Part shown: positions 54,641-63,352 of the stretch, piece by piece | Position numbering within the stretch: position 1 is the stretch's first letter | Layout: the number at the start of each line of letters is the position of its first letter | Assembly: GCA_032622095.1 (NCBI GenBank) | Contig: CP136061.1 | Span: 250,305,582-250,369,581, forward strand | Direction: 5' to 3' | Origin: Siphonodentalium dalli | Taxonomy: Eukaryota; Mollusca; Scaphopoda; Gadilida; Siphonodentaliidae | DNA: 64,000 bases | The notes under the pieces: generated by a model | Told to the model about the DNA's origin: nothing | Databases searched by the model: none | What the model saw: only the letters and a program-made list of their open reading frames with translations | Program-made: the position numbers and the translations under genes

Positions 54641-55237
54641 ATGTTGGCAGGAGTAGTACCTCCAGAAATTGCTGAGAAGATTTATGGATATTTGGTGGCA
54701 CAGTCAACGCTTATTCCAGAGATAAAGAAGGAATTACAAGAAGTCTGGTTTGAAAGAGAAAAGAAAGCAATACTACGATGCTGTGATGTCGGCGAATGTT
54801 TACAGAGATTGGCCTATCTTGAGTCAAGTATATCTTCTCATTTCTCTCAAAAATATATTGAATCATTTATTAAATTCAAAACATTTTTTCTCATTGAAAA
54901 AATATCTGATTTTTGGACATTTGGTGCTGATCAACACCATTTAGATTTAGATTTAGGAACTTTTGATGAACATGACTATATTCATTATACAAAGTATGAT
55001 GATCATTTACCTCTTGATGGGGGAACTTTTGAATCAGTTCCTAGGATCTATGGGTATTTGTTAACAAAAAAAATGTCAACATATGCAAAAATTAAAAACA
55101 TTTTGGGGGATGATTTTTTTATTTACAGAACAAAGCACAGAAGAATAGAAGACTATGATGATTGGATTATTGAAATGTATGGAAATATTTACAGCTTTGG
55201 AGATTTCGGTTTAAAAACTAAATTCACACGTCGTTAA
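54641..55237 (+). CDS. Conserved Polinton protein following PolB
   Basis: 198 residues from ATG 54641, chosen because it gives a start like that of the homologue at 1-389; a longer frame from 54533 would overlap PolB by about 90 bp. Conserved near the start: PPEIAEKIYGYL, then IPEIKKELQEVWFERE. The rest is aromatic and acidic, with few landmarks. No known domain is seen. Its fixed place after PolB in two diverged elements argues for a real gene with a conserved role. Confidence 0.7.
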   Translation: MLAGVVPPEIAEKIYGYLVAQSTLIPEIKKELQEVWFEREKKAILRCCDVGECLQRLAYLESSISSHFSQKYIESFIKFKTFFLIEKISDFWTFGADQHHLDLDLGTFDEHDYIHYTKYDDHLPLDGGTFESVPRIYGYLLTKKMSTYAKIKNILGDDFFIYRTKHRRIEDYDDWIIEMYGNIYSFGDFGLKTKFTRR

Positions 55238-55270
55238 GTTCACTCTCTGATTAGACATCAAAGTGACAAC

Positions 55271-55921
55271 ATGGAAGAATCTTTACTTTTCCAACATCCG
55301 TGTAATTTCTTTATCAGCGGCCCTAGTGGATCAGGTAAAACAGAATTTGTTAAAAAAGTTATTGAATTTAAACACGATTTATTCCAAACACCACCAAAGA
55401 AAATAGTTTGGTGTTACAAAGAATGGCAAGACACATACAATCGTATAAAAGAAATTGATAACGTTAAGTTTATCGATGGTATTCCAGACGATGATGAGGA
55501 AATTGTATCAGATAAATCATTTCCTCATCTTGTTGTTTTCGATGACATGATGGGGGAACAAGATGAAGACAAAATAATGCTTTGGTTTACTAGAAAAGGT
55601 CATCATCGAAATGCTTCAATAATTTACATTACTCAAAACATGTTCCAAAAATCAAAAAGTAGCAGAACTATAAGTTTGAATGCACACTACATGGTTTTAT
55701 TTCAAAGCGTTCGAGATAAAAATCAAATAAAAGTTTTGGCTCATCAAATGCAAACCAATCATTTGAAACAAGCATACGAAGATGCAACTTCAATAAATCA
55801 TGGATATATTTTAGTAGATTTTCATCCTAGAACAGAAAATTATTTGCGAATTAGAACTGATATTTTCCATAAATGGTTGACAGCTAATGACCGAGGTCCT
55901 GTCATATATTCAAAAGTATAA
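55271..55921 (+). CDS. ATP: DNA-packaging ATPase (A32/FtsK-like)
   Basis: 216 residues. Walker A GPSGSGKT (17-24), Walker B LVVFDD (87-92), and a downstream TQN (sensor-like) in IIYITQNMF. This is the compact ATPase shared by Polintons, virophages and large DNA viruses, which pumps the genome into the capsid. Length is typical. Confidence 0.93.
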   Translation: MEESLLFQHPCNFFISGPSGSGKTEFVKKVIEFKHDLFQTPPKKIVWCYKEWQDTYNRIKEIDNVKFIDGIPDDDEEIVSDKSFPHLVVFDDMMGEQDEDKIMLWFTRKGHHRNASIIYITQNMFQKSKSSRTISLNAHYMVLFQSVRDKNQIKVLAHQMQTNHLKQAYEDATSINHGYILVDFHPRTENYLRIRTDIFHKWLTANDRGPVIYSKV

Positions 55922-55955
55922 ATTCAGTTGTTGTTATTTTTTTCATTTTAGAACC

Positions 55956-56543
55956 ATGTCGTCCACCGAGATGTTTAGTCGTGATGAACTGTCACAAATT
56001 ATAAATTTCTTCACTTTTGCAGCTGAATTATTTCTTGAAAATGATTGGAAATTACCATCACAGACAAAAAAGTTTTTTCAGAGAAATAAAAATGTTCTTA
56101 AAAAAATCTCTGATCGATCAACTGATATGGAAACAAAACGCAAATTAATTTTACAACGAGGTGGTAGTGGGTTTCTTGGAGGAGTTTTAATTAGAAGTCT
56201 TTTGAAAAATTCATTTGAACAAACTGGTAGACAATCTAAAAGTAAATCAAAGGTTTCTCCAAAACGTTCAAAGATTACTCGGAAGCAAACACAACAAAGA
56301 GGTAATCAAAAAGAATCTAAACGTAAAACAAAGCTTTCTCTAAATCATTCAAAGTTTACACCGATGCAAACTCAACAAAATCAACATTCTAAATTTACAC
56401 CTATACCTTCTCAGCAGAACCCTCAACATCAACCGTTACAAAAAAAACCAGTTATTGATCTTGAATTTTCAAAATTTATGCCGTTGTCTGATGCATCGAA
56501 ATCTGCATTCGAAGCTTTAGAATGGTTCAATCCGAAAAGATAA
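55956..56543 (+). CDS. Basic GG-motif protein, probable virion component
   Basis: 195 residues from ATG 55956, just after TTTTTTTCATTTTAG, which looks like a 3' splice site. A helical N-terminus is followed by KRKLILQRGGSGFLGG (61-76) with a hydrophobic stretch. Then comes a long Lys/Ser/Gln-rich tail with three SKF-P repeats. The KxxLxQ-GG-FL block also occurs in the next gene, so the two are probably paralogues. GG sites are common cleavage sites for adenain-type proteases, but the exact consensus is not met. Role in the virion is inferred. Confidence 0.65.
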   Translation: MSSTEMFSRDELSQIINFFTFAAELFLENDWKLPSQTKKFFQRNKNVLKKISDRSTDMETKRKLILQRGGSGFLGGVLIRSLLKNSFEQTGRQSKSKSKVSPKRSKITRKQTQQRGNQKESKRKTKLSLNHSKFTPMQTQQNQHSKFTPIPSQQNPQHQPLQKKPVIDLEFSKFMPLSDASKSAFEALEWFNPKR

Positions 56544-56599
56544 AAGATGAAACATATAATTTTTCTGCTCATTTTGAGACAACTACTTAGACTGTGAAG

Positions 56600-56962
56600 A
56601 TGCCTTCAAAAACTAAGAGCCGGAAAGCACCGCTGATAAAAAAATATGGTGAGTTGATTGTTGCAATGAGTAAAGTTCCATCTGCATATAAAAAGAAAAT
56701 GATCAACGATGCTCCGAAACAAGTGATGGATTGCATTTCAGAATGTTGTCAAAATCTTTTAAAAGGTAATGTAAAACTGAATGAAGCTCAGAACCGCAAG
56801 TTACATTCGAAGCGTAAACATATCAGATATCTTGCAGACAAGAACAAACCTTTGCAACAAAAGAAGAAAATTTTGAATCAAAAAGGTGGCTTTTTACCAT
56901 TATTATTTCTTGCTCCATTGATTAGCAAAACATTAGGTGCAGTTGTTAAAAATATTTTGTAA
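56600..56962 (+). CDS. Small basic GGFLP protein, probable virion component
   Basis: 120 residues from ATG 56600. The first 95 are basic and helical (KKYGELIVAMSKVP, ..., KRKHIRYLADK...KKKILNQ). Then GGFLP (96-100) begins a hydrophobic C-terminus (98-118). This arrangement is frequent in Polintons and adintoviruses. A membrane-active or core role after cleavage at GG is inferred, not known. Confidence 0.7.
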   Translation: MPSKTKSRKAPLIKKYGELIVAMSKVPSAYKKKMINDAPKQVMDCISECCQNLLKGNVKLNEAQNRKLHSKRKHIRYLADKNKPLQQKKKILNQKGGFLPLLFLAPLISKTLGAVVKNIL

Positions 56963-56982
56963 AAACTAAATCTCAAATAAAT

Positions 56983-57690
56983 ATGAAGAAAATGGTTATT
57001 GTACCATTCAGAATGTTGGAAGATTTCAAACAATGGGAAATGTCAGAAATGAATAAACCTCAATTACCTCCTGATCCTGCAATTTCAAATGTTTCAGATT
57101 CTTACAAAGAATTGAAATCAGTTTATGATAAAAATATTTCTGAATCAGAAAAGTCACAGTTATTTGGAGAAAATTTGTACAAATTGAAAACTTCACAAAA
57201 ATCTTTAAATTCAAAATTCAGATTACCTGAACAAAAGTTATCTGAAAACTTTGGGAAAATGAGTGACCATATATTGGAAAGTGTGCCATCTAAATTTCGT
57301 GGTAAAGCACAACAAATTTTATCATTGTTGTCAACTAATCCTAAACTTAGATGGGATGATCGTGGACAATTAATTTATGGAACAGAAACAGTTACTGGAT
57401 CAAATATAATTGATTTGATAAACGATGTTGTTCGTCACCGAAAAGGTTTTAACCCAGTTGGTTATGAAACATTCCTACGTGGATTGGGGGAACTTAATAT
57501 ACCACAAGATTATGTAGGTAACAGGGATCGATGGCTGTGGATGCAAAGACATTTAAAAGGTCACACTGGTGATGAGTTTCATACACCTCATGCAACTCCT
57601 ATCAGTGGCAAGTCAAGAAAACGTTCAGTTGATATTTTAACACCAGAAACCAGAAAAACTATTTTGAAAGGATGGTCCTCACTTACATAA
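56983..57690 (+). CDS. Conserved Polinton 235-residue protein
   Basis: Polar N-terminal half, then a conserved C-terminal half: LLSTNPKLRWDDRGQLIYG, GSNIIDLINDVVR and PVGYETFLRGLGELNIPQDYVGN, with RHLKGH and a basic tail. I know similar sequences as a common unnamed Polinton protein. No enzymatic motif. Its stop overlaps the integrase start by 19 bp, so the two are closely linked. Confidence 0.7.
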   Translation: MKKMVIVPFRMLEDFKQWEMSEMNKPQLPPDPAISNVSDSYKELKSVYDKNISESEKSQLFGENLYKLKTSQKSLNSKFRLPEQKLSENFGKMSDHILESVPSKFRGKAQQILSLLSTNPKLRWDDRGQLIYGTETVTGSNIIDLINDVVRHRKGFNPVGYETFLRGLGELNIPQDYVGNRDRWLWMQRHLKGHTGDEFHTPHATPISGKSRKRSVDILTPETRKTILKGWSSLT

Positions 57691-58766
57691 AATTTGACAA
57701 ACTTCTAACTGAAATTTACTACAATCCAAAAGAAGTTGGTGGTTTCAGTGGAGCAAATCAACTTTTTAAAAATGCAAAAGAAACAAATAACAAAATTAAA
57801 CTTTCAGATGTTAAAAAATGGTTACAATGGCAAAAAACATATACTTTGCACAAACCAATTGTTCGGAAATTTCGCAGACGTAAAACTATTGTTGCAGGAA
57901 TTGATATTCAGTGGCAAGCTGATCTGGCAGATTTGCAAACTTTGCAAAAGCACAATGACAATTACAGATATTTACTTTGTGTTATTGATGTGTTCTCAAA
58001 ATTTGCATGGGTTGAAAAAATTAAAGATAAAACTGGTAAAACTTTAGTTAAAACATTTCAGAAAATTCTAAAATCATCAAAACGAAAACCAGCTTCATTT
58101 CAATCTGACAAAGGTTCAGAATTCAAAAATAAATTATTTTTACAATTTTTGAAATCTAAGAAAATTCATTTTTTCACAACAGAGAATCCAGAGACAAAAG
58201 CAAGTATAGTTGAACGTTTTCAACGGACATTGAAAACAAAGATGTGGAAATATTTTACACATAATCAAACTTTGAAATACGTTGATGTTTTGCACGATTT
58301 TGTGAATTCTTACAACAAAAGTTTTCATAGAAGTATTAAGATGGCACCAGTTTTAGTAACTCGAGAAAATGAAATTGAAGTTTCCAGAAATCTTTATGGA
58401 AAGTTAAAAACGAAAAAAGATAAGATGTTGAAAGTTGGAGATTTTGTTAGAATAAATAAAACAAAGAGAACTTTTGATAAAGGATATCTTCCAAATTGGA
58501 CAAAAGAAATTTTCAAAATTAGTAGAGTTTGTAAAAGTACACCATTAACTTACAAATTAGTAGATTTAGATGGTGAAAACATCGCAGGATCATTTTATGG
58601 TAAAGAAATTCAACATATAAAAGATAATAAAGTTTACGAAATTGAATCAGTTGTTGGTAAACGTTCAAGAAAAGTTGCTGGTAAATCAGTTAGAGAAATT
58701 AAAGTTCATTGGGCTGGTTATCCTAAAAAATTTGACAGTTGGATACCTGCCACAAATTTGGTATAA
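57672..58766 (+). CDS. INT: Retroviral-type integrase with C-terminal chromodomain
   Basis: 364 residues. The DDE core has D84 (WQADLADL), D146 (FQSDKGSEF) and E181 (ASIVERF), with 35-residue D-to-E spacing as in retroviral integrases. After the core, a beta-rich region (about 240-315) follows. A chromodomain closes the protein at about 319-364 (YEIESVV...KVHWAGYP...SWIP). It inserts the element and makes 6-bp duplications, as seen here. The chromodomain suggests targeting to marked chromatin. Confidence 0.95.
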   Translation: MVLTYIKFDKLLTEIYYNPKEVGGFSGANQLFKNAKETNNKIKLSDVKKWLQWQKTYTLHKPIVRKFRRRKTIVAGIDIQWQADLADLQTLQKHNDNYRYLLCVIDVFSKFAWVEKIKDKTGKTLVKTFQKILKSSKRKPASFQSDKGSEFKNKLFLQFLKSKKIHFFTTENPETKASIVERFQRTLKTKMWKYFTHNQTLKYVDVLHDFVNSYNKSFHRSIKMAPVLVTRENEIEVSRNLYGKLKTKKDKMLKVGDFVRINKTKRTFDKGYLPNWTKEIFKISRVCKSTPLTYKLVDLDGENIAGSFYGKEIQHIKDNKVYEIESVVGKRSRKVAGKSVREIKVHWAGYPKKFDSWIPATNLV

Positions 58767-58776
58767 AACTTTTAAC

Positions 58777-59040
58777 ATGTCTCAAAATGGTTCAGTTGGT
58801 CTCGATGCTCCATCACAATTTCAAATCTGTGGAGAAAAAATTGCAAAAAATCAAGTAACATATTTTACACAAATTATTATAATTGTTGGTATAATCGCTA
58901 CAGCAATTGTTCATTTAAGTTTACAAAGTGAAAATAACGAACTGTGGTTAATTTTACTCAGTAGTTCTTTGGGGTACATTTTACCAACACCGCGTTTGAA
59001 ATATTTGAAAAATCAGTCGGCAGAAATTTTGAAAGTATGA
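58777..59040 (+). CDS. Small two-TM membrane protein
   Basis: 87 residues from ATG 58777. Two hydrophobic segments at about 28-49 (with IIIIVGIIATAIV) and 56-70 (LWLILLSSSLGYILP), then a basic tail. Small membrane proteins of this kind, ending G-ILP-P-LK, are frequent in Polintons. Function unknown; the stop overlaps the next start by 4 bp. Confidence 0.7.
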   Translation: MSQNGSVGLDAPSQFQICGEKIAKNQVTYFTQIIIIVGIIATAIVHLSLQSENNELWLILLSSSLGYILPTPRLKYLKNQSAEILKV

Positions 59041-59888
59041 ATCCTTTCTACATTACAATTCCGAGCGACAGTTCGATGGTAATGTATCCAAACAATACTC
59101 AATGTTGTTTTACTGTACAATTACCAAAACCAGTTCAAATTGATAAAGAAAAATGGGAAGTTGCATTAGCCGAACTGATAACACCTTCAGAAACATACAA
59201 TGTTACAGGGGATTCGTGTAAATTCAATTTGATTACAACTGATGCAATATTACTGTCTGTTCTTCAAAATCGTTTTGAAGAAAAGATATTTAAGAGACCT
59301 GATGGCGTTCATGCACTTGAAATACAGATACAAAATGGTTCGTATACCTCTGCGACAGATTTAGTTGATACAATGCAAGATGTAATTGATGAAACACTTG
59401 GAGAAGCAATGCAAAACGAATACGGATTTCACATCGGGTACTCAAAAGGTACAAAACGTGTGAAAATTATTCGCAAGAGTTTAAGTAACACAAAACTAGG
59501 AATTGAATTACCACAATGTCTTTTGCACAAGTTGGGTTACAAAACTGAAAACGCTTCTGAAGATTTTTATTCAAATAATAGATTTCCGTTTGGTGTAGAT
59601 TTGAATGTTGGTCATAATCTAATGTTTGTTTATTCTGATATTGCCGATTACACATTTGTTGGAAATGTTGAAGTACAAATTTTACGAGTTGTTTCTTTCA
59701 GAAGTAAAAGAGATATCGACGGATTACATGTAAAACATGAATTTTTAAATTTACATTATGTTCCAGTTTCAAAGTCATACTTTGACAAAATTAGTGTAAA
59801 TATAAGTGGCGACACAGGAAAATCAATTCAGTTTATCGGTGGTAAGTCTTTGGTGAAGCTACATTTCAGAAAACGAGAGGAGTTCTAA
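59037..59888 (+). CDS. mCP: Minor capsid protein (penton-like)
   Basis: 283 residues. The N-terminus has FYITIPSDSSM, NNTQCCFTVQLP and the conserved W40EVALAELITPSE, typical of the Polinton minor capsid protein, a predicted single jelly-roll that forms pentons. The remainder is strand-rich. It sits directly before the major capsid gene region, as is usual. Assignment is by pattern, without a search. Confidence 0.75.
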   Translation: MNPFYITIPSDSSMVMYPNNTQCCFTVQLPKPVQIDKEKWEVALAELITPSETYNVTGDSCKFNLITTDAILLSVLQNRFEEKIFKRPDGVHALEIQIQNGSYTSATDLVDTMQDVIDETLGEAMQNEYGFHIGYSKGTKRVKIIRKSLSNTKLGIELPQCLLHKLGYKTENASEDFYSNNRFPFGVDLNVGHNLMFVYSDIADYTFVGNVEVQILRVVSFRSKRDIDGLHVKHEFLNLHYVPVSKSYFDKISVNISGDTGKSIQFIGGKSLVKLHFRKREEF

Positions 59889-59893
59889 AAACA

Positions 59894-60268
59894 ATGTTCC
59901 CCGTGTATAGAGGCGTACCACGGCAATATGGTAATGGTATTGGTTCAATTTTCAAATCAGTTATGAGATCTGCTATACCATTTCTAAAACCGCTTGGTCG
60001 GACAGCTTTACAACTTGCGAAAAAACACACTTTTGGTGTTGCAGATGAAATTATTAATCAAGGTAAAAGTCCGAAAGAAGCGTTGATGTCTGAAGGTAAA
60101 AAAGCTTTAAAATCTTTTGGCACACAAGCTAAAAATCAAATTTTGAACTCGAGAAAAAAACCTAGAAAAAGAGTAGCGACTTCAAAAATGAATCATTCAG
60201 CTGTCAAACGCCGAAAAAGTCAGTCGAAAAATCATCCTAGCAGTCGAGCTCTTGATATTTTTGATTAA
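59894..60268 (+). CDS. Small basic protein, probable virion component
   Basis: 124 residues. N-terminus GNGIGSIFKSVMRSAIPFL (13-31) is amphipathic, then a region with LAKKHTFGVADE. The C-terminal half is strongly basic (RKKPRKR). Proteins with GxG-xxF amphipathic starts and basic tails are found next to capsid genes in many Polintons and resemble adenoviral pVI/core proteins in layout only. DNA or membrane contact is inferred. Confidence 0.65.
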   Translation: MFPVYRGVPRQYGNGIGSIFKSVMRSAIPFLKPLGRTALQLAKKHTFGVADEIINQGKSPKEALMSEGKKALKSFGTQAKNQILNSRKKPRKRVATSKMNHSAVKRRKSQSKNHPSSRALDIFD

Positions 60269-60270
60269 TC

Positions 60271-61575
60271 ATGGCACAAATGGTAAATGGATCATGCGAA
60301 TGCAATAAATCGGAACTTGACATAACACATGTTCCACCAACGGTGGCTACAATGTCAGAATCGCAGTGGATCGAAAATCATCCTATTGCACCGCTGAATA
60401 ATTCTGCTCCGATAGAGTTTGTCATACCATCTCAAACCGAAAAGTGGACAGATATTAATCAATCTTATCTTTATGTGAAATTCAAAATTACAAAAAAAGA
60501 TGGAACTAATTTGGTAGCTGCTACGGAATTAGCACCTGTTAACAATTTCTTTCATAGCATGTTCAGCAGTATCGATGTTTACTTGAACAACAAATTGATA
60601 ACTTCGAATTCTGACACTTACCCATACCGAGCATATTTCGAAAATCTGTTGGGATACTCTCAAGAATATAAAGATAATCAATTAGCAAATTTAGAAATGT
60701 GGTATGGCGATACAGCAGAACAATTTGAAGAGAGCACCAAAGGTGGTACTAATGCTGGATTAACTTCTAGAGAAAGTTTGATCACTGGTAGTAAATTTGT
60801 TGAACTATGCGGACGCTTACACACCGATCTGTTTCTTCAAGAAAAATATTTACCAAATGGAATTGAAATTCGTATCAGATTAAACAGATCACCATCAAAA
60901 TTTTGCCTCATTGGCTCCGAGGATGGACAAATTGTTTTCGAATCAGCAGTGTTCCATGTCAGAACAGTTAGTCTCTTTCCAGCGGTCTCAAATAAATTAA
61001 ATCAAGAAATTGCCCAGTCAAAAATGAAACTACCTATCAGACGAGTAGAAATAAAAACTTTCACAATTAGTACTGGACTTAGATCAAAAATTGAAGACCA
61101 CTTATTTCAAGGACAATTACCAAAGAGACTTTTTATTGCGTTGGTCGAAAATAAAGATATGAATGGAGATTTGGGTACCAATCCATTCCACTTCAAACAT
61201 TTCAGTTTGAATAAATTGGAAGTTAGTCAAGACGGTCATACAATACATAACCGTCCATTTGAACCAAACTTCGCAACAAAACAATGTCTCAGATCATATT
61301 TATCTTTGTATCAATCTTTAGGAATGTTTGGTGTTAACAAATCAATTGGCATTAATTTAAAAGAATATATGAATGGTTATTGTTTGTGGGGTTTCGACTT
61401 GACACCGGACCAAGGAAGCGACGAGGGACATCTACATCCTATAAAGACAGGGAACCTGCGTTTGGAGCTTCAGTTCTTGACAGCTCTCACTACAGCCGTC
61501 AACGTTTTGGTGTATGCTGAATTCGACAGTGAAATAGAGATCACAGCTTTGAGAGAAGTGCTTACTGACTATTAG
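60271..61575 (+). CDS. MCP: Major capsid protein (double jelly-roll)
   Basis: 434 residues, a common length. Conserved landmarks: NSAPIEFVIP (44-53), FFHSMFSSIDVYLNNKLI (93-110), YPYRAYFENLLGYS, and GRLHTDLFLQEKYLPNG followed by RIRLNRSP. These mark the Polinton major capsid protein, which forms trimeric hexon-like units of an icosahedral shell. Confidence 0.92.
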   Translation: MAQMVNGSCECNKSELDITHVPPTVATMSESQWIENHPIAPLNNSAPIEFVIPSQTEKWTDINQSYLYVKFKITKKDGTNLVAATELAPVNNFFHSMFSSIDVYLNNKLITSNSDTYPYRAYFENLLGYSQEYKDNQLANLEMWYGDTAEQFEESTKGGTNAGLTSRESLITGSKFVELCGRLHTDLFLQEKYLPNGIEIRIRLNRSPSKFCLIGSEDGQIVFESAVFHVRTVSLFPAVSNKLNQEIAQSKMKLPIRRVEIKTFTISTGLRSKIEDHLFQGQLPKRLFIALVENKDMNGDLGTNPFHFKHFSLNKLEVSQDGHTIHNRPFEPNFATKQCLRSYLSLYQSLGMFGVNKSIGINLKEYMNGYCLWGFDLTPDQGSDEGHLHPIKTGNLRLELQFLTALTTAVNVLVYAEFDSEIEITALREVLTDY

Positions 61576-61576
61576 G

Positions 61577-62035
61577 ATGGAGTTCACAACACAGCTATGG
61601 AACTACTATGAAGAATACCGACGTTCACAACACGTTGCTCCGAGATTAAAACTGATCTTGGACACACTCAACAACGCTACGATTGAAGAACTACAAGAAA
61701 TTATTCGCAAGGAAGTGTCAGAAAACTGTGAAGGATGTAAAATAGAACATCCTAGTCAACGTGAACATGTTCTGTGTTTGTTCTCTACAACTGATGATTG
61801 GACAAACCAGTTTATCGACTTAGCACTGATTAAACTTGACATATACAATGTTATGGAAAGATGGTTCCCGAAGCTGATGGAGTTAAACCCACACTGCAAG
61901 GAGAAGTTCGAAGCATACCTTATGTGGGATCATCTGAGAAACAGTTTGGAGCTCAACCGCAAAAAAATCGATGCAGAGTGGACTCTGATGTGGTCACAGC
62001 GAGTCAAAGAGAATTACAACGATGCAGACAGCTGA
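61577..62035 (+). CDS. Conserved CxxC/HPSQ protein
   Basis: 152 residues. C51, C54, H58, H64 and C67 (CEGC, HPSQREHVLC) make a likely zinc site of a kind I recall in Polinton and adintovirus proteins of unknown role. The rest is helical and Trp-rich. The start follows the MCP stop after one base, and the end overlaps the protease start by 14 bp, so all three are tightly linked. Confidence 0.7.
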   Translation: MEFTTQLWNYYEEYRRSQHVAPRLKLILDTLNNATIEELQEIIRKEVSENCEGCKIEHPSQREHVLCLFSTTDDWTNQFIDLALIKLDIYNVMERWFPKLMELNPHCKEKFEAYLMWDHLRNSLELNRKKIDAEWTLMWSQRVKENYNDADS

Positions 62036-62495
62036 ACTTCAATATATTCTAGACAATTCCTGGTTGCGTAAACTTAACACATATGTTTGTGCTAGAGATC
62101 TGTTACCAGAGAAGAAACCACAACATATTCAAGCATATATTGTGAACACGCACTCATCGGATCAGCCAGGAGAACACTGGACCTTGATGTTATTCAAGGG
62201 AAGATCAGCTGTATACTTCGACTCATTTGGACTACCACCACCGAGACGATATATGTTACCATTCATAAAAAGGAACTCATCAGCATGGACTATGAATACA
62301 ACACGATATCAACATCGTGCGACAAATGTGTGTGGATTATATTGTATATTCGCACTCCACCACATGATGAAAGGAAAGAGGATGAAAAGATTATTCAATT
62401 CTCGGGATTTCTTCAAGAATGACAGAACAATAGTTCGATGGTTTGGAAAACACTATGGTCGATTATACAGAAAAGCAAATTTGCTGTTGAATTAA
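62022..62495 (+). CDS. PRO: Adenain-like cysteine protease
   Basis: 157 residues. Catalytic set: H52 (GEHW), D67 (YFDSFG), Q97 and C104 (NVCGLYC). The Q-to-C spacing of seven equals that in adenain. It matures capsid and core proteins. Last gene of the cluster. Confidence 0.93.
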   Translation: MQTAELQYILDNSWLRKLNTYVCARDLLPEKKPQHIQAYIVNTHSSDQPGEHWTLMLFKGRSAVYFDSFGLPPPRRYMLPFIKRNSSAWTMNTTRYQHRATNVCGLYCIFALHHMMKGKRMKRLFNSRDFFKNDRTIVRWFGKHYGRLYRKANLLLN

Positions 62496-62880
62496 ACTTC
62501 ACCAGCACATCGACGGCTGATATACATACAACGCAAAGAAGACGACGACCAGATAACAACGAATGTGTCAACAACTCCACAAAATAGACTCTTTTGTTAT
62601 TGATTCAGCGTAGGATGTTGTAGGATGTTATAGGATGTTCAATTAAGTTTCTTCAAATCTGAGACCTTGTTTTGTACATAAATTATTGTTCTTTGTTAAT
62701 ATTATTGATGTATAATAATATATTATTGTTCATTGTTCTTGTTCTTGTTTTTGAAAAATAAATGATAAATTTCAACAAAATCGTTTTCACTGTAGGATCC
62801 CCACCAATTGATTCTGTTCGTGTCGATGTGTCATCTCTGGTCAGAATTATACAAACTTTAAAATTAGTAATGAAAAAATG
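62496..62880. other. 3' non-coding region of the late cluster
   Basis: AT-rich. Short repeats of TAGGATGTT at 62610-62640. AATAAA at 62757-62762 is a probable polyadenylation signal for the rightmost genes. No histone-type stem-loop is present here. Confidence 0.55.
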
Positions 62881-63346
62881 TCTAAGTCCATTTTCATTTT
62901 TTCCGATCAGAAATATCACATCAATGACAGGAATATCTATCCTCAGGGGGGAACTATGGCCCAGTACCCATCAGTGGGGGCACTATGGCCCAGTACCCCC
63001 CAGTGGGGCACTATGGCCCAGTACCCCCCAGTGGGGGGCACTATGGCCCAGTACCCCCCAGTGGGGGGCACTATGGCCCAGTATCGAATACTGGACCATA
63101 GATCGTCCAGTATTCGATACTGGGCCATAGTGCCCCCCACTGGGGGGCACTATGGCCCAGTATCGAATACTGGACGATCTATGGTCCAGTATTCGATACT
63201 GGGCCATAGTGCCCCCCACTGGGGGGTACTGGGCCATAGTGCCCCCCACTGGGGGGTACTGGGCCATAGTGCCCCCCACTGGGGGGTACTGGGCCATAGT
63301 GCCCCCCACTGGGGGGTACTGGGCCATAGTGCCCCCCATTACTACT
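62881..63346. repeat. Right terminal inverted repeat of element 2
   Basis: 466 bp, complement of 46017-46453, with one more repeat unit in the outer half. It carries the same two opposite pseudo-palindromes (centres GGACCATAGATCGTCC and GGACGATCTATGGTCC). Confidence 0.95.
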
Positions 63347-63352
63347 AGTGAC
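63347..63352. repeat. Target-site duplication, right copy (AGTGAC)
   Basis: Identical to 46011-46016. Confidence 0.95.

Larger units (their letters stand above)
46017..63346 (+). mobile_element. Complete Polinton/Maverick element 2 (17,330 bp)
   Basis: The ends are AGTAGTAATGGGGGG and its complement. The target duplication is 6 bp and perfect, and terminal inverted repeats stand at both ends. Between them lie intact frames for all core Polinton functions: protein-primed polymerase B, retroviral-type integrase, packaging ATPase, adenain-like protease, major and minor capsid proteins, plus small genes. No broken gene was seen, so it may be recent or still able to move. Families of this type are regarded as both transposons and adintovirus-like viruses. 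Capsid formation in this host is inference. Confidence 0.97.
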
